Below are positions 1 through 10,980 of a stretch of DNA of 64,000 nucleotides, piece after piece (the stretch's first letter is position 1; each line of letters starts with the position of its first letter). The notes beneath the pieces were generated by a model. The model did not search any database, was not told where the DNA came from, and was given only the letters and a program-made list of their open reading frames with translations. Where the stretch lies: positions 9,243-73,242 of the forward strand of contig NZ_JAQLFP010000007.1 in NCBI RefSeq assembly GCF_028207065.1, read 5' to 3'. The position numbers and the translations under genes were made by a program. The stretch comes from Collinsella aerofaciens. Its GTDB lineage: Bacteria > Actinomycetota > Coriobacteriia > Coriobacteriales > Coriobacteriaceae.

Positions 1-381
1 GCTCTGGAGGGAACGAGCGAGCTGTGCGCTCAGCGCGCTCGTAAGGTGGGAATCGGTGTTGAGCCACTCGGCAGCTTCCTGCGCGGTGGTCTGGGAATTG
101 GGCATGCCGGCGCTGTGCAGCACGGGCAGCGCGGCGTCGCGCGCGGCGTCGCTTGCCCAGGTGAGGTCGGTGGCGATCTTGGCGTCGCTGTCGCCGTCGA
201 CGACGTTGGCGCTAAAGATCTGGTAGGCGCCGTAGCTGCTCGCCACGGTGCCGCTCACCGTGATGGAACCGGTCGAGGTCGGCGCGGCCTGCGCGGAAGC
301 GGGGAACACAACCGCGCAGGTGCCGATCAGGAGGGCAAGCAGCGCAAACAAGATCGGGAAGGAGCAAACTTTCTTATTCAC
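1..381 (-). CDS. Pilin-type surface protein, N-terminal part (runs off the left edge)
   Basis: Only the first 127 codons lie in the window. The GTG start at 381 follows a GGGAGG ribosome site by 8 nt and overlaps the stop of the upstream adhesin gene by 8 nt (GTGAATAA), so the two are translationally coupled. The N terminus has Lys3-Lys4, a hydrophobic core at about residues 8-26 and a likely signal peptidase site near ASAQAA (28-33). The mature start (ITVSGTVASSYGAYQIFSA) resembles the N-terminal domain of sortase-assembled shaft pilins. I infer a backbone pilin partnering the adhesin upstream, with sortase expected beyond the left edge. The sorting motif and isopeptide domains are out of view. 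Confidence 0.7.
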   Translation of the reverse strand, partial: MNKKVCSFPILFALLALLIGTCAVVFPASAQAAPTSTGSITVSGTVASSYGAYQIFSANVVDGDSDAKIATDLTWASDAARDAALPVLHSAGMPNSQTTAQEAAEWLNTDSHLTSALSAQLARSLQS

Positions 382-3300
382 GACGCTTACCTCCCTTCGC
401 ATTCGCCTTGCGACGAATGTGCATCCAGGCCGCAGCAGCGCAAAGCACCGCCGCGCCGGCAAGGTACGTCAGAGTGACGCCCGACATACCAGAAAGGGGC
501 AGAGTGGTGGAGTAGGTGTTGGTGAAGGTGGAGGCGGGAATGGCGTTGGGCGCGGCGTCCTTGCCGATGGTGTTACTCACGGTGTTGCCCATGTCGTCCT
601 TCACCTGCGTGACCGTGGTGGAGGTGGTGAGGCCGGAGTACTTGCCAGTGGTCTCATCCATGACGGCCTTCACCGTGACGGCCACCTGGTACTCGGCCTT
701 GGAGTAGCGAAGCTTGTCGATGGCACCGGTGGTAGGCGCGACCTCCTTCACCGTGTAGGTGTAGGTCTTGGCGCCAGTCGGGTTCGAATCGTCGATCTTG
801 GCGAGGTACTTTTTGGAGAACGAGATACCGCCAAAGGATGCCACGATGTCGTTGACCTTGGTGGAGCCCGCTGCGGGAGCGACGGAAATAGTCGTCGGAT
901 CAAGCTTAGGTGCGCTATCCTTATTTGCCCCCGTAGCCTCGATGCTGAACTCGAACGGCACATATTTGTCTTTATCGCCCTTCGGCCAGTCCGTATTGCG
1001 AACAGATTTGGTCACCGGGATCTTCACGGACGTAGTGGTAAGGGCGTCGGAAATGTAGACGTTGTTCCCGTCAATCGTCGGGCTCTTTCCCTCGGTCCAC
1101 GTGACGGAACCGTCCTCGTTGGACACCGTGAACTCATAAACCGTGGTGTTCAAGTTGTAGCCAAACGGAGCCTGGGTCTCAACAAGCGTGTACGTACCCG
1201 GCAGCAGACCCTCGAGCGTGAACTTGCCAGGCGCGGTGTCGGTGTCTGCCCACGTGGTATCGCTCGAAGTCGACTGGTCGCTCTCCCGGTCGATCACGGT
1301 CCAGGACTGGTCGGCCGTACCATCGGCGTCCTTTTTCTTGGTGAGCTTCCACTCAGAACCAGGCAAAGGAGTGTGTTTTGTGTCGTCCTCCGCCACCTTG
1401 GTCCAAGACACCGTACCGGTGATCCTGGCGTTGGGAATGGCACCCGTGGGGTTATTCTCGAACGGAACATTTTTGCCGTTCTCATCCACGTAACCCTGAA
1501 CGTAGTTCGGCTTCTCGCCAGTATTGTTCATAGTGGCATAGTAGATGGTGTCTGACTTCTGGTAGCCAGCCGGCGCCGTCTCCTCTTTGATGTAATACGT
1601 GAAGTAGTTGGTATCGTTGGAATTGCCGATGTTTGCCTTCTGGTTCAGATAGTTGAACTGAAGCTTGCCATCACCCGAAGCGTAATCATTTGCGCCACCG
1701 TCAGTCACCGTCACGATAGCGTCCTTGCCCGCGACAGCATTCTCGACAGAACCATAGATAGCCCACGAGGAACCAGGAAGCGACGTGTTGCCGTTCGCCG
1801 CATCGACCTTGCTCCACGCAACGGCGGAGCCGTCGGGCGTATACGACCCAGACCACGGGAAGTTGTGACGCTCCTGATCCATATCGATGACGGAAGCCGA
1901 GTTACCCTCACCAAATGCTGCGGCAACCTTCGGGCTGTTCATTGAGAAATCGACGCCCACATAAACGCGGCCGTTGGTAGTCACATGGTCGTCGAAACTT
2001 CCGTTGGGAACGAGAATCGATCCGATCATAGCCGCCGCAGGATCGTCGTCAGTCCACTTGGCACCGGTGGCTGTGCCGCCGTATCCCCAGTCCGCGCGGT
2101 TTTCTCCCGCGATGCCGCCTCGAATGGTAAGGCTTTGCGTATCGACAAAGTTCCACATGATGGACTGGGAAGCCGTCGCGTATGCCTCGCCCAGCTCCTT
2201 GCCGGAATATTGAGTTTCGTAACCACGCGAAATCTCGGTACCGTTCCACCAAAAGCGCCAGCCATTGTGAAACTCAATATTCGAAGATCCGGTAACGTTC
2301 ACAACAACCGAGGCGCCCTTGGGAATGCCCTCGAATGCGAAATCAACGCCACGATAATACTCGTTGTTGTATGTATTGCTCAGCTGAGAAGCATCGATGG
2401 TGAACACCTGCTGCATAGAGGTGTTGTCGCCCTTAAACGTGATAAGACGCTCGCTATTCTTGAATTTCTTACCATTGAGCGACGTATCGGCGCAGTCCGA
2501 ATATATGGTCTTATACGACTCATCAAACACCAGGCCATAATTACAATCCGTCTTGTCGTACTTGTTGATTACGTAGTTGTTGTGATTGCTCGCGAAACCA
2601 ACCTCGAGCGTGCCGGTATTTGCAAACGAGTTGAGCTGTTTCGATAGCTTCGAGAGGTACCCATCTTCACCGTTGTAGCTCGAATAATCGTTATTGTTGA
2701 CATTAGTCAAATCAACAGTTTGATTGAACAGGTTGCTTTCCTGAGAGTTCATGCCCTCGTACCAATTACCCTGCGTTGTCACCACGGATTGGCGTTCATT
2801 GTTATCGCGCCAGTATGTGATGGGGCCTGCGATCTGCGCAGTGTAGGCAAAGCCGGAAGGAGTCGCGCCCTCAGAAGATTTCTGCCGTCCGACCCAAGCG
2901 CCTTTCTTCCAAGCGCCAACGGTAGTCGTCTCCGGCGAGTCGCCGCTATAACCAACGCTCATCTTGGTGATCGCACTTTTAATTCCGGCCACCGCAAGCA
3001 CGGTGCTGCCGGCGACAGGACGGAACTGGGAACCAAAACCAACGGTGCCAAAGCGGAAACCAGCACCAATTGATTGATAGGGCCAGCTCTCTTTGACTGG
3101 ATTCATGGCAAGCTTGCCACGGACCAAGGTAAGGCCCTCCGCCTCAGCGGCATATGAGCCGGTGGGGGCGTTCTTCGCATCAAGATTACTAGTGTCGCTC
3201 GGCTTACCACCGATGTACATGTCGCGGCCGACGTAGGTGGCCACGCCGGGATCGGGGGTGGAGACATCGATATTCGTACCGATACCGATAGACGTGGGAA

Positions 3301-3652
3301 CATAAATTCCCTTCTCCACGGTGGCCGTCGCTCTCGCTGAAGCCGCATTCGCACTCTGAGCCTGCTCAGCACTATTTGAAGAGCCAGCCTCGCCGCCATT
3401 GGTCTCGTCGCTATTCTGGTTTTCGGCATCCTCGCTGGTGTTATCTACAGCAGCGGACTCACTTGAGGAACCCCCCCCCATTACAGTTTCCTCGGTAGAA
3501 ACCGTCTGGGTGTCGCTGGCGATGGCCTGCGAGATCGGGGGCATAACGAGCGACAGTACCAGGCTCAAAACGGAGGCTCCGCACAAAACGCCTGCCAGTA
3601 CACGGCGCGTCGCTTTATTACTCTGCTTAGATTTGTCCGAATTCGCTTTCAT
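374..3652 (-). CDS. SpaA-like sortase-anchored adhesin / tip pilin, 1092 aa
   Basis: Cell-wall-anchored surface protein. Residues 1-46 form a long signal peptide with a basic N region. A large unrecognised N-terminal region (about 50-590) is probably the binding head. Two Cna_B/SpaA-like beta domains follow at about 605-735 and 740-870 (pattern SWTKV...LPGSEWKL), then a pilin isopeptide-linkage domain at about 880-1045 (VPFEFSIEATG). The sorting signal is LPLSG at 1051-1055, followed by a membrane segment and a basic tail. GGGGAGGAG sits 6 nt before the ATG. A run of nine G (3471-3479) lies at codons 58-61, just after the signal peptide; gain or loss of one base would shift the frame. The gene is first in an operon with the next pilin. 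The ligand is unknown. Confidence 0.85.
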   Translation of the reverse strand: MKANSDKSKQSNKATRRVLAGVLCGASVLSLVLSLVMPPISQAIASDTQTVSTEETVMGGGSSSESAAVDNTSEDAENQNSDETNGGEAGSSNSAEQAQSANAASARATATVEKGIYVPTSIGIGTNIDVSTPDPGVATYVGRDMYIGGKPSDTSNLDAKNAPTGSYAAEAEGLTLVRGKLAMNPVKESWPYQSIGAGFRFGTVGFGSQFRPVAGSTVLAVAGIKSAITKMSVGYSGDSPETTTVGAWKKGAWVGRQKSSEGATPSGFAYTAQIAGPITYWRDNNERQSVVTTQGNWYEGMNSQESNLFNQTVDLTNVNNNDYSSYNGEDGYLSKLSKQLNSFANTGTLEVGFASNHNNYVINKYDKTDCNYGLVFDESYKTIYSDCADTSLNGKKFKNSERLITFKGDNTSMQQVFTIDASQLSNTYNNEYYRGVDFAFEGIPKGASVVVNVTGSSNIEFHNGWRFWWNGTEISRGYETQYSGKELGEAYATASQSIMWNFVDTQSLTIRGGIAGENRADWGYGGTATGAKWTDDDPAAAMIGSILVPNGSFDDHVTTNGRVYVGVDFSMNSPKVAAAFGEGNSASVIDMDQERHNFPWSGSYTPDGSAVAWSKVDAANGNTSLPGSSWAIYGSVENAVAGKDAIVTVTDGGANDYASGDGKLQFNYLNQKANIGNSNDTNYFTYYIKEETAPAGYQKSDTIYYATMNNTGEKPNYVQGYVDENGKNVPFENNPTGAIPNARITGTVSWTKVAEDDTKHTPLPGSEWKLTKKKDADGTADQSWTVIDRESDQSTSSDTTWADTDTAPGKFTLEGLLPGTYTLVETQAPFGYNLNTTVYEFTVSNEDGSVTWTEGKSPTIDGNNVYISDALTTTSVKIPVTKSVRNTDWPKGDKDKYVPFEFSIEATGANKDSAPKLDPTTISVAPAAGSTKVNDIVASFGGISFSKKYLAKIDDSNPTGAKTYTYTVKEVAPTTGAIDKLRYSKAEYQVAVTVKAVMDETTGKYSGLTTSTTVTQVKDDMGNTVSNTIGKDAAPNAIPASTFTNTYSTTLPLSGMSGVTLTYLAGAAVLCAAAAWMHIRRKANAKGGKRRE
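3471..3479 (-). repeat. Homopolymeric (G)9 tract in the adhesin coding strand
   Basis: Nine consecutive C on the plus strand, read as ATG followed by Gly-Gly-Gly codons at residues 58-61 of the adhesin. Tracts of this length are prone to slipped-strand mispairing. Its place early in a surface protein gene fits a phase-variation switch. As sequenced the frame is open. Confidence 0.75.
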
Positions 3653-3741
3653 CGATGTCTCCTCCCCAAGAGACCGCGATCTTGCTCTTTCACCATCAAA
3701 CGTATCTGCGCAATCTGTAATTGCGCTCGTTTAGTAATGCA

Positions 3742-3771
3742 ATTATAACGATTGTTTAAACATCTGAGCAA
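3742..3771 (-). promoter_or_regulatory. Predicted promoter of the pilin operon
   Basis: On the minus strand a perfect -10 TATAAT (3742-3747) is preceded by TTGCTC (3766-3771) with an 18-nt spacer, about 90 nt upstream of the adhesin ATG. It lies in an unusually A+T-rich intergenic stretch. Confidence 0.55.
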
Positions 3772-4111
3772 ATAAAACCGATAGTTTTGTAGTGAGTTCT
3801 CAATTCTCTTGACAATTGCTCGGATTTGCCTTCGTTTATTCGCTATCTATTTTTTGTTTCTGCTGGTAATTTAGTTGCGTATTATTTTTTAATGGCATTA
3901 GATTTATTTGCACAACATTTTGCTCAAGAGCAAACATCCTGTGAACGGTCGAAAATCGACCGTGAGCGGTAGGTCATTAACCGTGATGAATATCCTGCCA
4001 AATTGATGAGAATATCTTAAACCCATCGGTGGTTAGAAGTATGATGTTCAGACAACAATATTTGAATTTTCCCACAGATTTTAGGTATCAATTCGCCCAA
4101 ATCGCCTGAGG
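3772..4111. other. A+T-rich intergenic region upstream of the pilin operon
   Basis: No credible gene is visible. Base composition is far lower in G+C than the rest of the window. It contains a perfect 19-nt dyad, ACGGTCGA-AAA-TCGACCGT, at 3945-3963, which could bind a regulator of the pilus genes. A related half-site pattern (ACCGTGA) follows at about 3979-3985. Confidence 0.4.
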
Positions 4112-4145
4112 CCACCGCAAAAGAGCCTGCCCCCTTCTGCGGTGG
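4112..4145. terminator. Hairpin repeat, family 1 (copy 1)
   Basis: Diverged copy of the CCACCRCAAAGG...CCTTTGYGGTGG hairpin found six times in the window. It lies 14 nt past the stop of the minus-strand HAD phosphatase, the position expected of a terminator. Confidence 0.5.
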
Positions 4146-4158
4146 TTCTCCCCCAGCG

Positions 4159-4980
4159 CTACAGCAGATGTTCCTCGATAAAGATCGCGATGCCGTCTTT
4201 GTCGTTGCTGGCGGTTACAAAATCGGCGGCGGCGCGGGTGGCGGCGCTGCCGTTTGCCATGGCCACGCCCACGCCGGCGTCAGCCACCATGCAGGTGTCG
4301 TTATCGGCATCGCCAAACACGCAGATGTCCTGGAGCTCCATGCCGTTGAGCTCCGCCACGCGCACAAGGCCGCGCGTCTTGGACACGCGCGGATCCATGA
4401 ACTCGTAGAGCCGCTGCGTGGTTTGCAGAGCCGCCGCCTTAACAGTGTTATCGGCAAACGTCGACGCCCGCTCAATCACCCGCGGCATTACCTCGGGCGC
4501 CATGGTAAACATCACCTTGGGCTGCGGCTCGCGCAAAAACTCGGCAAAATCGACCACCTGGTAGGGCACGCCATCGACGCGCGACAGGTGCTCGACGCAC
4601 GCGTTGCTCTCGGGCACGTAGAACACGCCGTCTCGGGGGCAGACGGGCGTTGCCGGAAGGTCCGCCATGTGCTTGCAGATGCGCGCGATGGTCTCGCCCG
4701 GCAGCGGATAGCTCAGCTCGTTGATGTCGTGTGCGCGGTCGATGACCTCGGCGCCACCGCAGCCCACGAGCACATCCACCAGGCCTTCGATGCCCCAGAG
4801 CTCGTACATGGCCTCGGTCGCGTGGGCGTCGCGCCCGGTGCACAGGCCAAAGAGCACGCCGCGCTCGCGCAGGGCGCGGATCGCCGCCACGGTGCGCGGG
4901 GACACCGTGTGCCGGCTCGTGAGCAGCGTGCCGTCGATATCGCAGAACACGGCTTTGATGTGGCTGAAGGTGGTGTCCAT
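4159..4980 (-). CDS. Cof-type HAD family hydrolase (sugar-phosphate or nucleotide phosphatase)
   Basis: 273 aa from the ATG at 4980, chosen because AGAAAGG stands 6-7 nt upstream; a longer reading frame upstream lacks support. HAD motif I is FCDIDGTLL at residues 12-20 (nucleophile Asp14). Motif IV is near the C terminus (VFGDADNDTCMV), followed by GVGVAMANG, typical of the Cof/IIB subfamily of small-molecule phosphatases. Cytosolic. The substrate cannot be told from sequence. Flanked by hairpin repeats on both sides, so probably monocistronic. Confidence 0.85.
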   Translation of the reverse strand: MDTTFSHIKAVFCDIDGTLLTSRHTVSPRTVAAIRALRERGVLFGLCTGRDAHATEAMYELWGIEGLVDVLVGCGGAEVIDRAHDINELSYPLPGETIARICKHMADLPATPVCPRDGVFYVPESNACVEHLSRVDGVPYQVVDFAEFLREPQPKVMFTMAPEVMPRVIERASTFADNTVKAAALQTTQRLYEFMDPRVSKTRGLVRVAELNGMELQDICVFGDADNDTCMVADAGVGVAMANGSAATRAAADFVTASNDKDGIAIFIEEHLL

Positions 4981-5074
4981 GGGGGCCTTTCTGGGATGTG
5001 CGGCGGTGTGGGGTGTATTCGTGAACGGCGTACATGGTATACCAAGGCACAGGCGCGGCCCGTCAAAGCAAAAA

Positions 5075-5107
5075 CCACCACAAAGGTGCCTGGCCCCTTT
5101 GCGGTGG
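5075..5107. terminator. Hairpin repeat, family 1 (copy 2)
   Basis: CCACCACAAAGG and CCTTTGCGGTGG flank the conserved loop TGCCTGGCC. It sits between the HAD gene start and the family 2 hairpin that follows the MFS gene. Confidence 0.55.
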
Positions 5108-5125
5108 AAGTGACGTTTGCGGGCC

Positions 5126-5190
5126 AAACCATCACAACATTCGATGTTTTTCGGCAAAATCGCGATTTTCATCGAATGTTGTGATGGTTT
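5126..5190. terminator. Hairpin repeat, family 2 (copy 1)
   Basis: Perfect 21-bp inverted repeat: arms 5126-5146 and 5170-5190, beginning AAACCATCACAACATTCG. It ends 2 nt before the MFS stop codon. Two further copies follow other minus-strand genes (14385 and 15625). Probably acts as a terminator or mRNA 3'-end stabiliser. Confidence 0.6.
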
Positions 5191-5191
5191 C

Positions 5192-6472
5192 TTACCGCTT
5201 TGCGGCACGATCCAGATGCCGGCGTCCAAACAGCAGCAACGCCGCGGGAACCGCCGTCACGACCATGCCCGCCCCTACGAGCGTCTGCTGCACGCCAAAT
5301 GTCGCCGCCAGCCACGGGGCAATCGCCAGCGGCGCCACGCCGGCAAACATATTGCCAAAGCCCATGACCGAGTTCACGCGACCGAGCTGCTCGAGCGGAG
5401 CCGTCGTTTGCACAATGGTGTTGTGGAGCGGGTTGACGACACCCCAAGCTATGCCCAGGGCGATCTGGCCGACGAGGGCCACGCCCACGTACGGTGTCCC
5501 CACATAGAGCAGGCTTCCCAGGCCCACGGACATGAGCGCCACGAGCAGCGTTTTTAGGTTTACCAAGTGCGGCGGCATCCGGAGCGCGACCATGGCGCCC
5601 AGCACCGCGCCGACACCGCAGGCCGACGAGAGCCAGCCCATCCACTCAACGCCAACATGCAGAACATCGCGATAGAAAAACGACTCGAGCGGATCGAAGG
5701 CTCCGTAGCCAAAGTTCGAAAGAAAAATGATGCAAAACAGCAGGGTGAGGACGCTGTTGGTAAAGACCGTCTTGATGCTGGCTGCGAAGGTGGCGCGGGC
5801 GGACGTGCTGGGGTTGGAGCTTTGTCCCGCACGTTCCCCTTCCTCTGCCGAATCGGCATCCGCATCCCCGGCGACATGGCTGGTCTGCGGCCTAAAGCCC
5901 CAACCGACGACGAACGCCAGCACAGTAAAGAGCATCATGAGCACGAACACCGCGCGCGACGACGCAGCCGCCGCGACAAAGCCGCCCAGCGTGGGGCCAA
6001 CGATGATACTCACATTTGAGAACATGGCGATGGCGGAGTTGATGTCTTTGAGCTCGACGGGATCATCGGTGAGGTAGGCCGGATAGGATGTAGCAATGGG
6101 CTGGGCGAATCCCATCGTAAAGCCTAGAAACACCGCGCCGAGCAGGACGACGCCGGTCGCGCTACCAAAGGCGATGATTGCCGTGCCAGTTGCGAGCGCG
6201 CCGATGATGCTCAGCAAGAAATGGCGGCGCGGACCCCATGCGTCAAGCGCAGCGCCACCCGCAAAGGATCCCAGGATCACAAAGACGTTCATAAACAGGA
6301 CCGCCAGCGATGTCGCGACGACCGAGGCATCGTCCGCATAGGTAAGCGTTCCGATGACGCCGATAAAATAACTGGTCTGAAACCCGGTGTAAATGAGAAA
6401 GCGCATAGCCACCAGGCGTTTAGCCTGCGCGGACAGCGAAGGTTGAGGTTTTGAGAGAAGAGATGCGAGCAT
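5192..6472 (-). CDS. MFS transporter, 12 TM segments
   Basis: 426 aa from the ATG at 6472; AAGGAG lies 6 nt upstream, favouring this start over one 13 codons earlier. Hydrophobic segments alternate through the protein. A conserved loop after TM2 has GGAALDAWGPRRHFL, a DRxGRR-like A motif. A hydrophilic central loop at about residues 190-220 is rich in Glu, Asp and Ser. The closest family resemblance is to DHA-type exporters or permeases of the major facilitator superfamily, but the substrate cannot be assigned. Inner membrane. It stands alone between hairpin repeats. Confidence 0.82.
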   Translation of the reverse strand: MLASLLSKPQPSLSAQAKRLVAMRFLIYTGFQTSYFIGVIGTLTYADDASVVATSLAVLFMNVFVILGSFAGGAALDAWGPRRHFLLSIIGALATGTAIIAFGSATGVVLLGAVFLGFTMGFAQPIATSYPAYLTDDPVELKDINSAIAMFSNVSIIVGPTLGGFVAAAASSRAVFVLMMLFTVLAFVVGWGFRPQTSHVAGDADADSAEEGERAGQSSNPSTSARATFAASIKTVFTNSVLTLLFCIIFLSNFGYGAFDPLESFFYRDVLHVGVEWMGWLSSACGVGAVLGAMVALRMPPHLVNLKTLLVALMSVGLGSLLYVGTPYVGVALVGQIALGIAWGVVNPLHNTIVQTTAPLEQLGRVNSVMGFGNMFAGVAPLAIAPWLAATFGVQQTLVGAGMVVTAVPAALLLFGRRHLDRAAKR

Positions 6473-6644
6473 GGAGACTCCTTGTTTCATACGAATACGG
6501 GCGGTGGGCATTCGCCACCGTCTATCGAATCAATCTATCCGCATGAAACATTAAGGACACATCAGGACCCTTCTCTCCGTTTTTCGCCCGTCATGAACTA
6601 CTTGGTAGATTGTAAGGCATGTCACACACATCTACCAAAGCAAA

Positions 6645-6681
6645 AACCACCACAAAGGTGCTTGGCCCCTTTGTGGTGGTT
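6645..6681. terminator. Hairpin repeat, family 1 (copy 3)
   Basis: AACCACCACAAAGG pairs with CCTTTGTGGTGGTT around a TGCTTGGCC loop. It lies about 28 nt beyond the stop of the GH1 beta-glucosidase gene, so it probably terminates the beta-glucoside operon. Confidence 0.6.
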
Positions 6682-6708
6682 GCGACGTTTACGCTGGTTG
6701 AGACTTGG

Positions 6709-8514
<1,806 letters not shown>

Positions 8515-9954
8515 CTACTTGGCAGCCTCGGGCTTGTAGGTGACGAACTCGATCGCAAAGCCCACGGCGGCACCCACGAGCGAGGCAACGATAGCCCAGA
8601 TCATGTGGTTGATGCCGTTAACACCGGAGGGATCGATGAAGGACAGCCAGTTGAAGACGCCCAGACCACCGGACATGTACACCACGGCGCCGGAGATACC
8701 GATGATGAGGCCGCCCACGGCAGAACCGATGCTGGCGTTGATGAAGGCCTTCTTATCGGGCAGGGCGACACCGTAGATAGCGGGCTCGGTGACACCAAAG
8801 AAGAAGGCGGAGATCATGGCAGGCAGGGCGATGCCGCGGAACTTCTCGTCCTTGTTCTTGAGGTACATGGCAAAGAGCACGGCGCCCAGCGAGAAGGAGT
8901 GGGCGATAACGGAGCCCAGGATGTAGTCGTGGCCCAGAGTGGACAGGTTGACCAGCGCGATGGGCACGAGCGACCAGTGGAAGCCAAAGATGACCAGGCA
9001 CATCCAGAAGGCACCGACGAGGGTGCAGCCCAAGAGGGAGCCGATCATGGGCAGGCCAAACAGCAGTGCGAAGAACTCACCGAGCAGGTTGGTGATGAGC
9101 GTGGCGATAGGGCCAATGACCAGGTAGCCAAGGGTAACGGTGACGCTGACGACGATCAGCGGGGTGAAGAACATCTTCATAGAAGCGGGCATCCACTTCT
9201 TAACCCAGTGCTCGAGGGTGGAGCCAAACCAAACCATGAGCAGGATGGGGATAACGGAGCTGGTGTAACCCGAGGCAGGCATGATGAGCGGCAGGCCCAG
9301 GAACGTGGTGTACCAAGAGAAGGTACCGGCAAAGCCGAGCTCGACGGAGCCGACGACCTCACCCGAGGTCAGGGCAACCATGGTGGGGTACACAAGCGCA
9401 AAGGCAATGGCCATGCCGTTGAACTCGCTCATCTTGAACTTCTTGGCCGCGGTAAAGCCAAGCACCACGGGCAGGAAGTAGAACATGCCGTCAGCGACGG
9501 TGTAGAGCAGCGTGTAGGCGCCGTCGTTGGCAAAGCTCGGGACCAGGAAGGTAGCGAGCGCCAGCAGGCCCTTCATGATACCGGCAGCGGCGAAGGTGCC
9601 GAGCATGGGGGCGAAGATGCCCGAGATGAGGTCGATGATCACATCGGTAGCGCTCTTGGGAGCGGCCTCGTCGTCATCGGCGTCGACGGCGCCGCCGTCG
9701 CTAAAACCGCCGGCCTTGAGGACGGCATCGTAGACGTCCTCGACGATGTTGCCCACAACAACCTGGTACTGGCCGTTGGCGCGCATGACCTTGATGACGT
9801 TGGGCAGCTGAGAGATTGCCTCGTCATTGGCCTTCGACTCGTCCTTGAGCTTAAAACGAACACGGGTAATGCAGTGTGCGACGCATTTGACGTTGGACTT
9901 GCCGCCAACCAGCTCTACGATCTGGGCAGCAAGATCGTCGTATTTACCTGCCAT
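8515..9954 (-). CDS. bglP: PTS beta-glucoside transporter subunit EIIBC
   Basis: 479 aa from the ATG at 9954 (AGAGAGGA 7 nt upstream). Imports and phosphorylates beta-glucosides. Residues 1-85 form the EIIB domain with the phospho-acceptor Cys in CVAHCITRVRFKLKD. An acidic linker (about 88-105, DADDDEAAPKS) leads to the EIIC membrane domain with about ten hydrophobic segments. The protein ends soon after the last membrane segment (FVTYKPEAAK), so there is no fused EIIA domain; EIIA must come from another protein. Upstream is licT, downstream is the GH1 hydrolase. It probably moves a disaccharide or aryl-glucoside such as cellobiose, arbutin or salicin. Confidence 0.9.
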   Translation of the reverse strand: MAGKYDDLAAQIVELVGGKSNVKCVAHCITRVRFKLKDESKANDEAISQLPNVIKVMRANGQYQVVVGNIVEDVYDAVLKAGGFSDGGAVDADDDEAAPKSATDVIIDLISGIFAPMLGTFAAAGIMKGLLALATFLVPSFANDGAYTLLYTVADGMFYFLPVVLGFTAAKKFKMSEFNGMAIAFALVYPTMVALTSGEVVGSVELGFAGTFSWYTTFLGLPLIMPASGYTSSVIPILLMVWFGSTLEHWVKKWMPASMKMFFTPLIVVSVTVTLGYLVIGPIATLITNLLGEFFALLFGLPMIGSLLGCTLVGAFWMCLVIFGFHWSLVPIALVNLSTLGHDYILGSVIAHSFSLGAVLFAMYLKNKDEKFRGIALPAMISAFFFGVTEPAIYGVALPDKKAFINASIGSAVGGLIIGISGAVVYMSGGLGVFNWLSFIDPSGVNGINHMIWAIVASLVGAAVGFAIEFVTYKPEAAK

Positions 9955-10072
9955 GATCTGTCCTCTCTTTTCCAAATTTCGACAAAAATATCCCCTACCG
10001 CGAGCCGGTACCTTGCCCGCAGTTAGAAACCAAAAAGAATTGTTGCGATTGCCGCCAGGCTGGCGGCTTTAC

Positions 10073-10918
10073 TCATTCGGTCTGCGAAGCCGATCGCAGA
10101 CGGTTGATATGCATCATCAGATACAAGAGTTCCTCGTCCGAACAGCTCTGCTTGAACTCTTTCTCGAACACGCGGTTGATGGCGTACGCGCACTGGTAAG
10201 CCTCGGGAAAATCGCGGGCGGCCTGCATAAACAGCGAGGAGTTCTCGGTCTGCGTGCACTTGCCCTTAACGAGGCGGCGAACCAAAAAGCGCAGGTGCGC
10301 AAGAAAGCGGATGTAACTATACGATGCCGTGTCGAGCGAGCAGCCGAGCTGCTTTTCCACGGAATGAGTCACCTCGTCGAGCACGCGGGTGCTCTTCATG
10401 ATGAAGTCCATATCCTTGGCGCGGCCCATGCCGTCGACCTCGGCGTTAACGATGTGGAGCGCGATGCTCGTGGCCTCGTTCTGACCCAGCTTGGCGCCGG
10501 TGCGCTTTTGCACGATGGCGAGCGCGGCCTGGCCGATCTCGAGCTCGCGCGGGTAGATGAAGGCTACCTCGTGCTCGAGCGGGTTGGGAGCGCTGAGCTG
10601 GTCGTCGTCGCGCTGGACGGCAAACTGCAGGTGATCAGCCAGGATAAAGGGCAGGCCACCGGATAGCTTGCAGCCAAGCTGCTGCGACGCGAAGCAGGCA
10701 ATGTCGCTTGCCGCGAGCAGCACATCGTCGGGAAGGGTGCCGACCATATCCTGCAGGCTCTCGGGAACGTTATAGAATTTGCGCTGGATGAGGGACTCAT
10801 CGGCAAGCTCGTAGGGCATCTCGTGGAAACCGATGCCCTTGCCAAAGACAACAACCTCTCGGCCGTCATCGCTGGCGGCAAGAGCAACGTTATTGTTGAT
10901 CTTCTTTAAAATGAGCAT
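10073..10918 (-). CDS. licT: BglG/LicT-family transcriptional antiterminator
   Basis: 281 aa. Residues 1-56 form the co-antiterminator RNA-binding domain (MLILKKINNNVALA, GKGIGF). Two PTS regulation domains follow at about 65-170 and 172-281, with conserved His residues expected in IALHIVNAE and LLYLMMHINR. Family members bind a RAT hairpin in the leader mRNA and prevent termination when PTS phosphorylation signals that sugar is present. A RAT-like sequence lies 60-95 nt upstream of this gene. The gene is the first of licT-bglP-bglA, so autoregulation is likely. Confidence 0.9.
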   Translation of the reverse strand: MLILKKINNNVALAASDDGREVVVFGKGIGFHEMPYELADESLIQRKFYNVPESLQDMVGTLPDDVLLAASDIACFASQQLGCKLSGGLPFILADHLQFAVQRDDDQLSAPNPLEHEVAFIYPRELEIGQAALAIVQKRTGAKLGQNEATSIALHIVNAEVDGMGRAKDMDFIMKSTRVLDEVTHSVEKQLGCSLDTASYSYIRFLAHLRFLVRRLVKGKCTQTENSSLFMQAARDFPEAYQCAYAINRVFEKEFKQSCSDEELLYLMMHINRLRSASQTE

Positions 10919-10980
10919 GAAAAAACTCCTCGGACATCGGCGCTAGACGACGGGGCGATATTCCTCGTCTTCTATTATGC

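Noticed and set aside
10000..10072. A second RAT between licT and the PTS gene (GGTTTCTAACTGCGGGCAAGG)
   Set aside because: The core TTGTTACT is altered and the loop is too short to fold like a RAT; left out of the feature list.
10945..10970. AGACGA / TCGTCT hairpin after the RAT-like site as the controlled terminator
   Set aside because: Only a 6-bp stem and no T-run follows on the minus strand.
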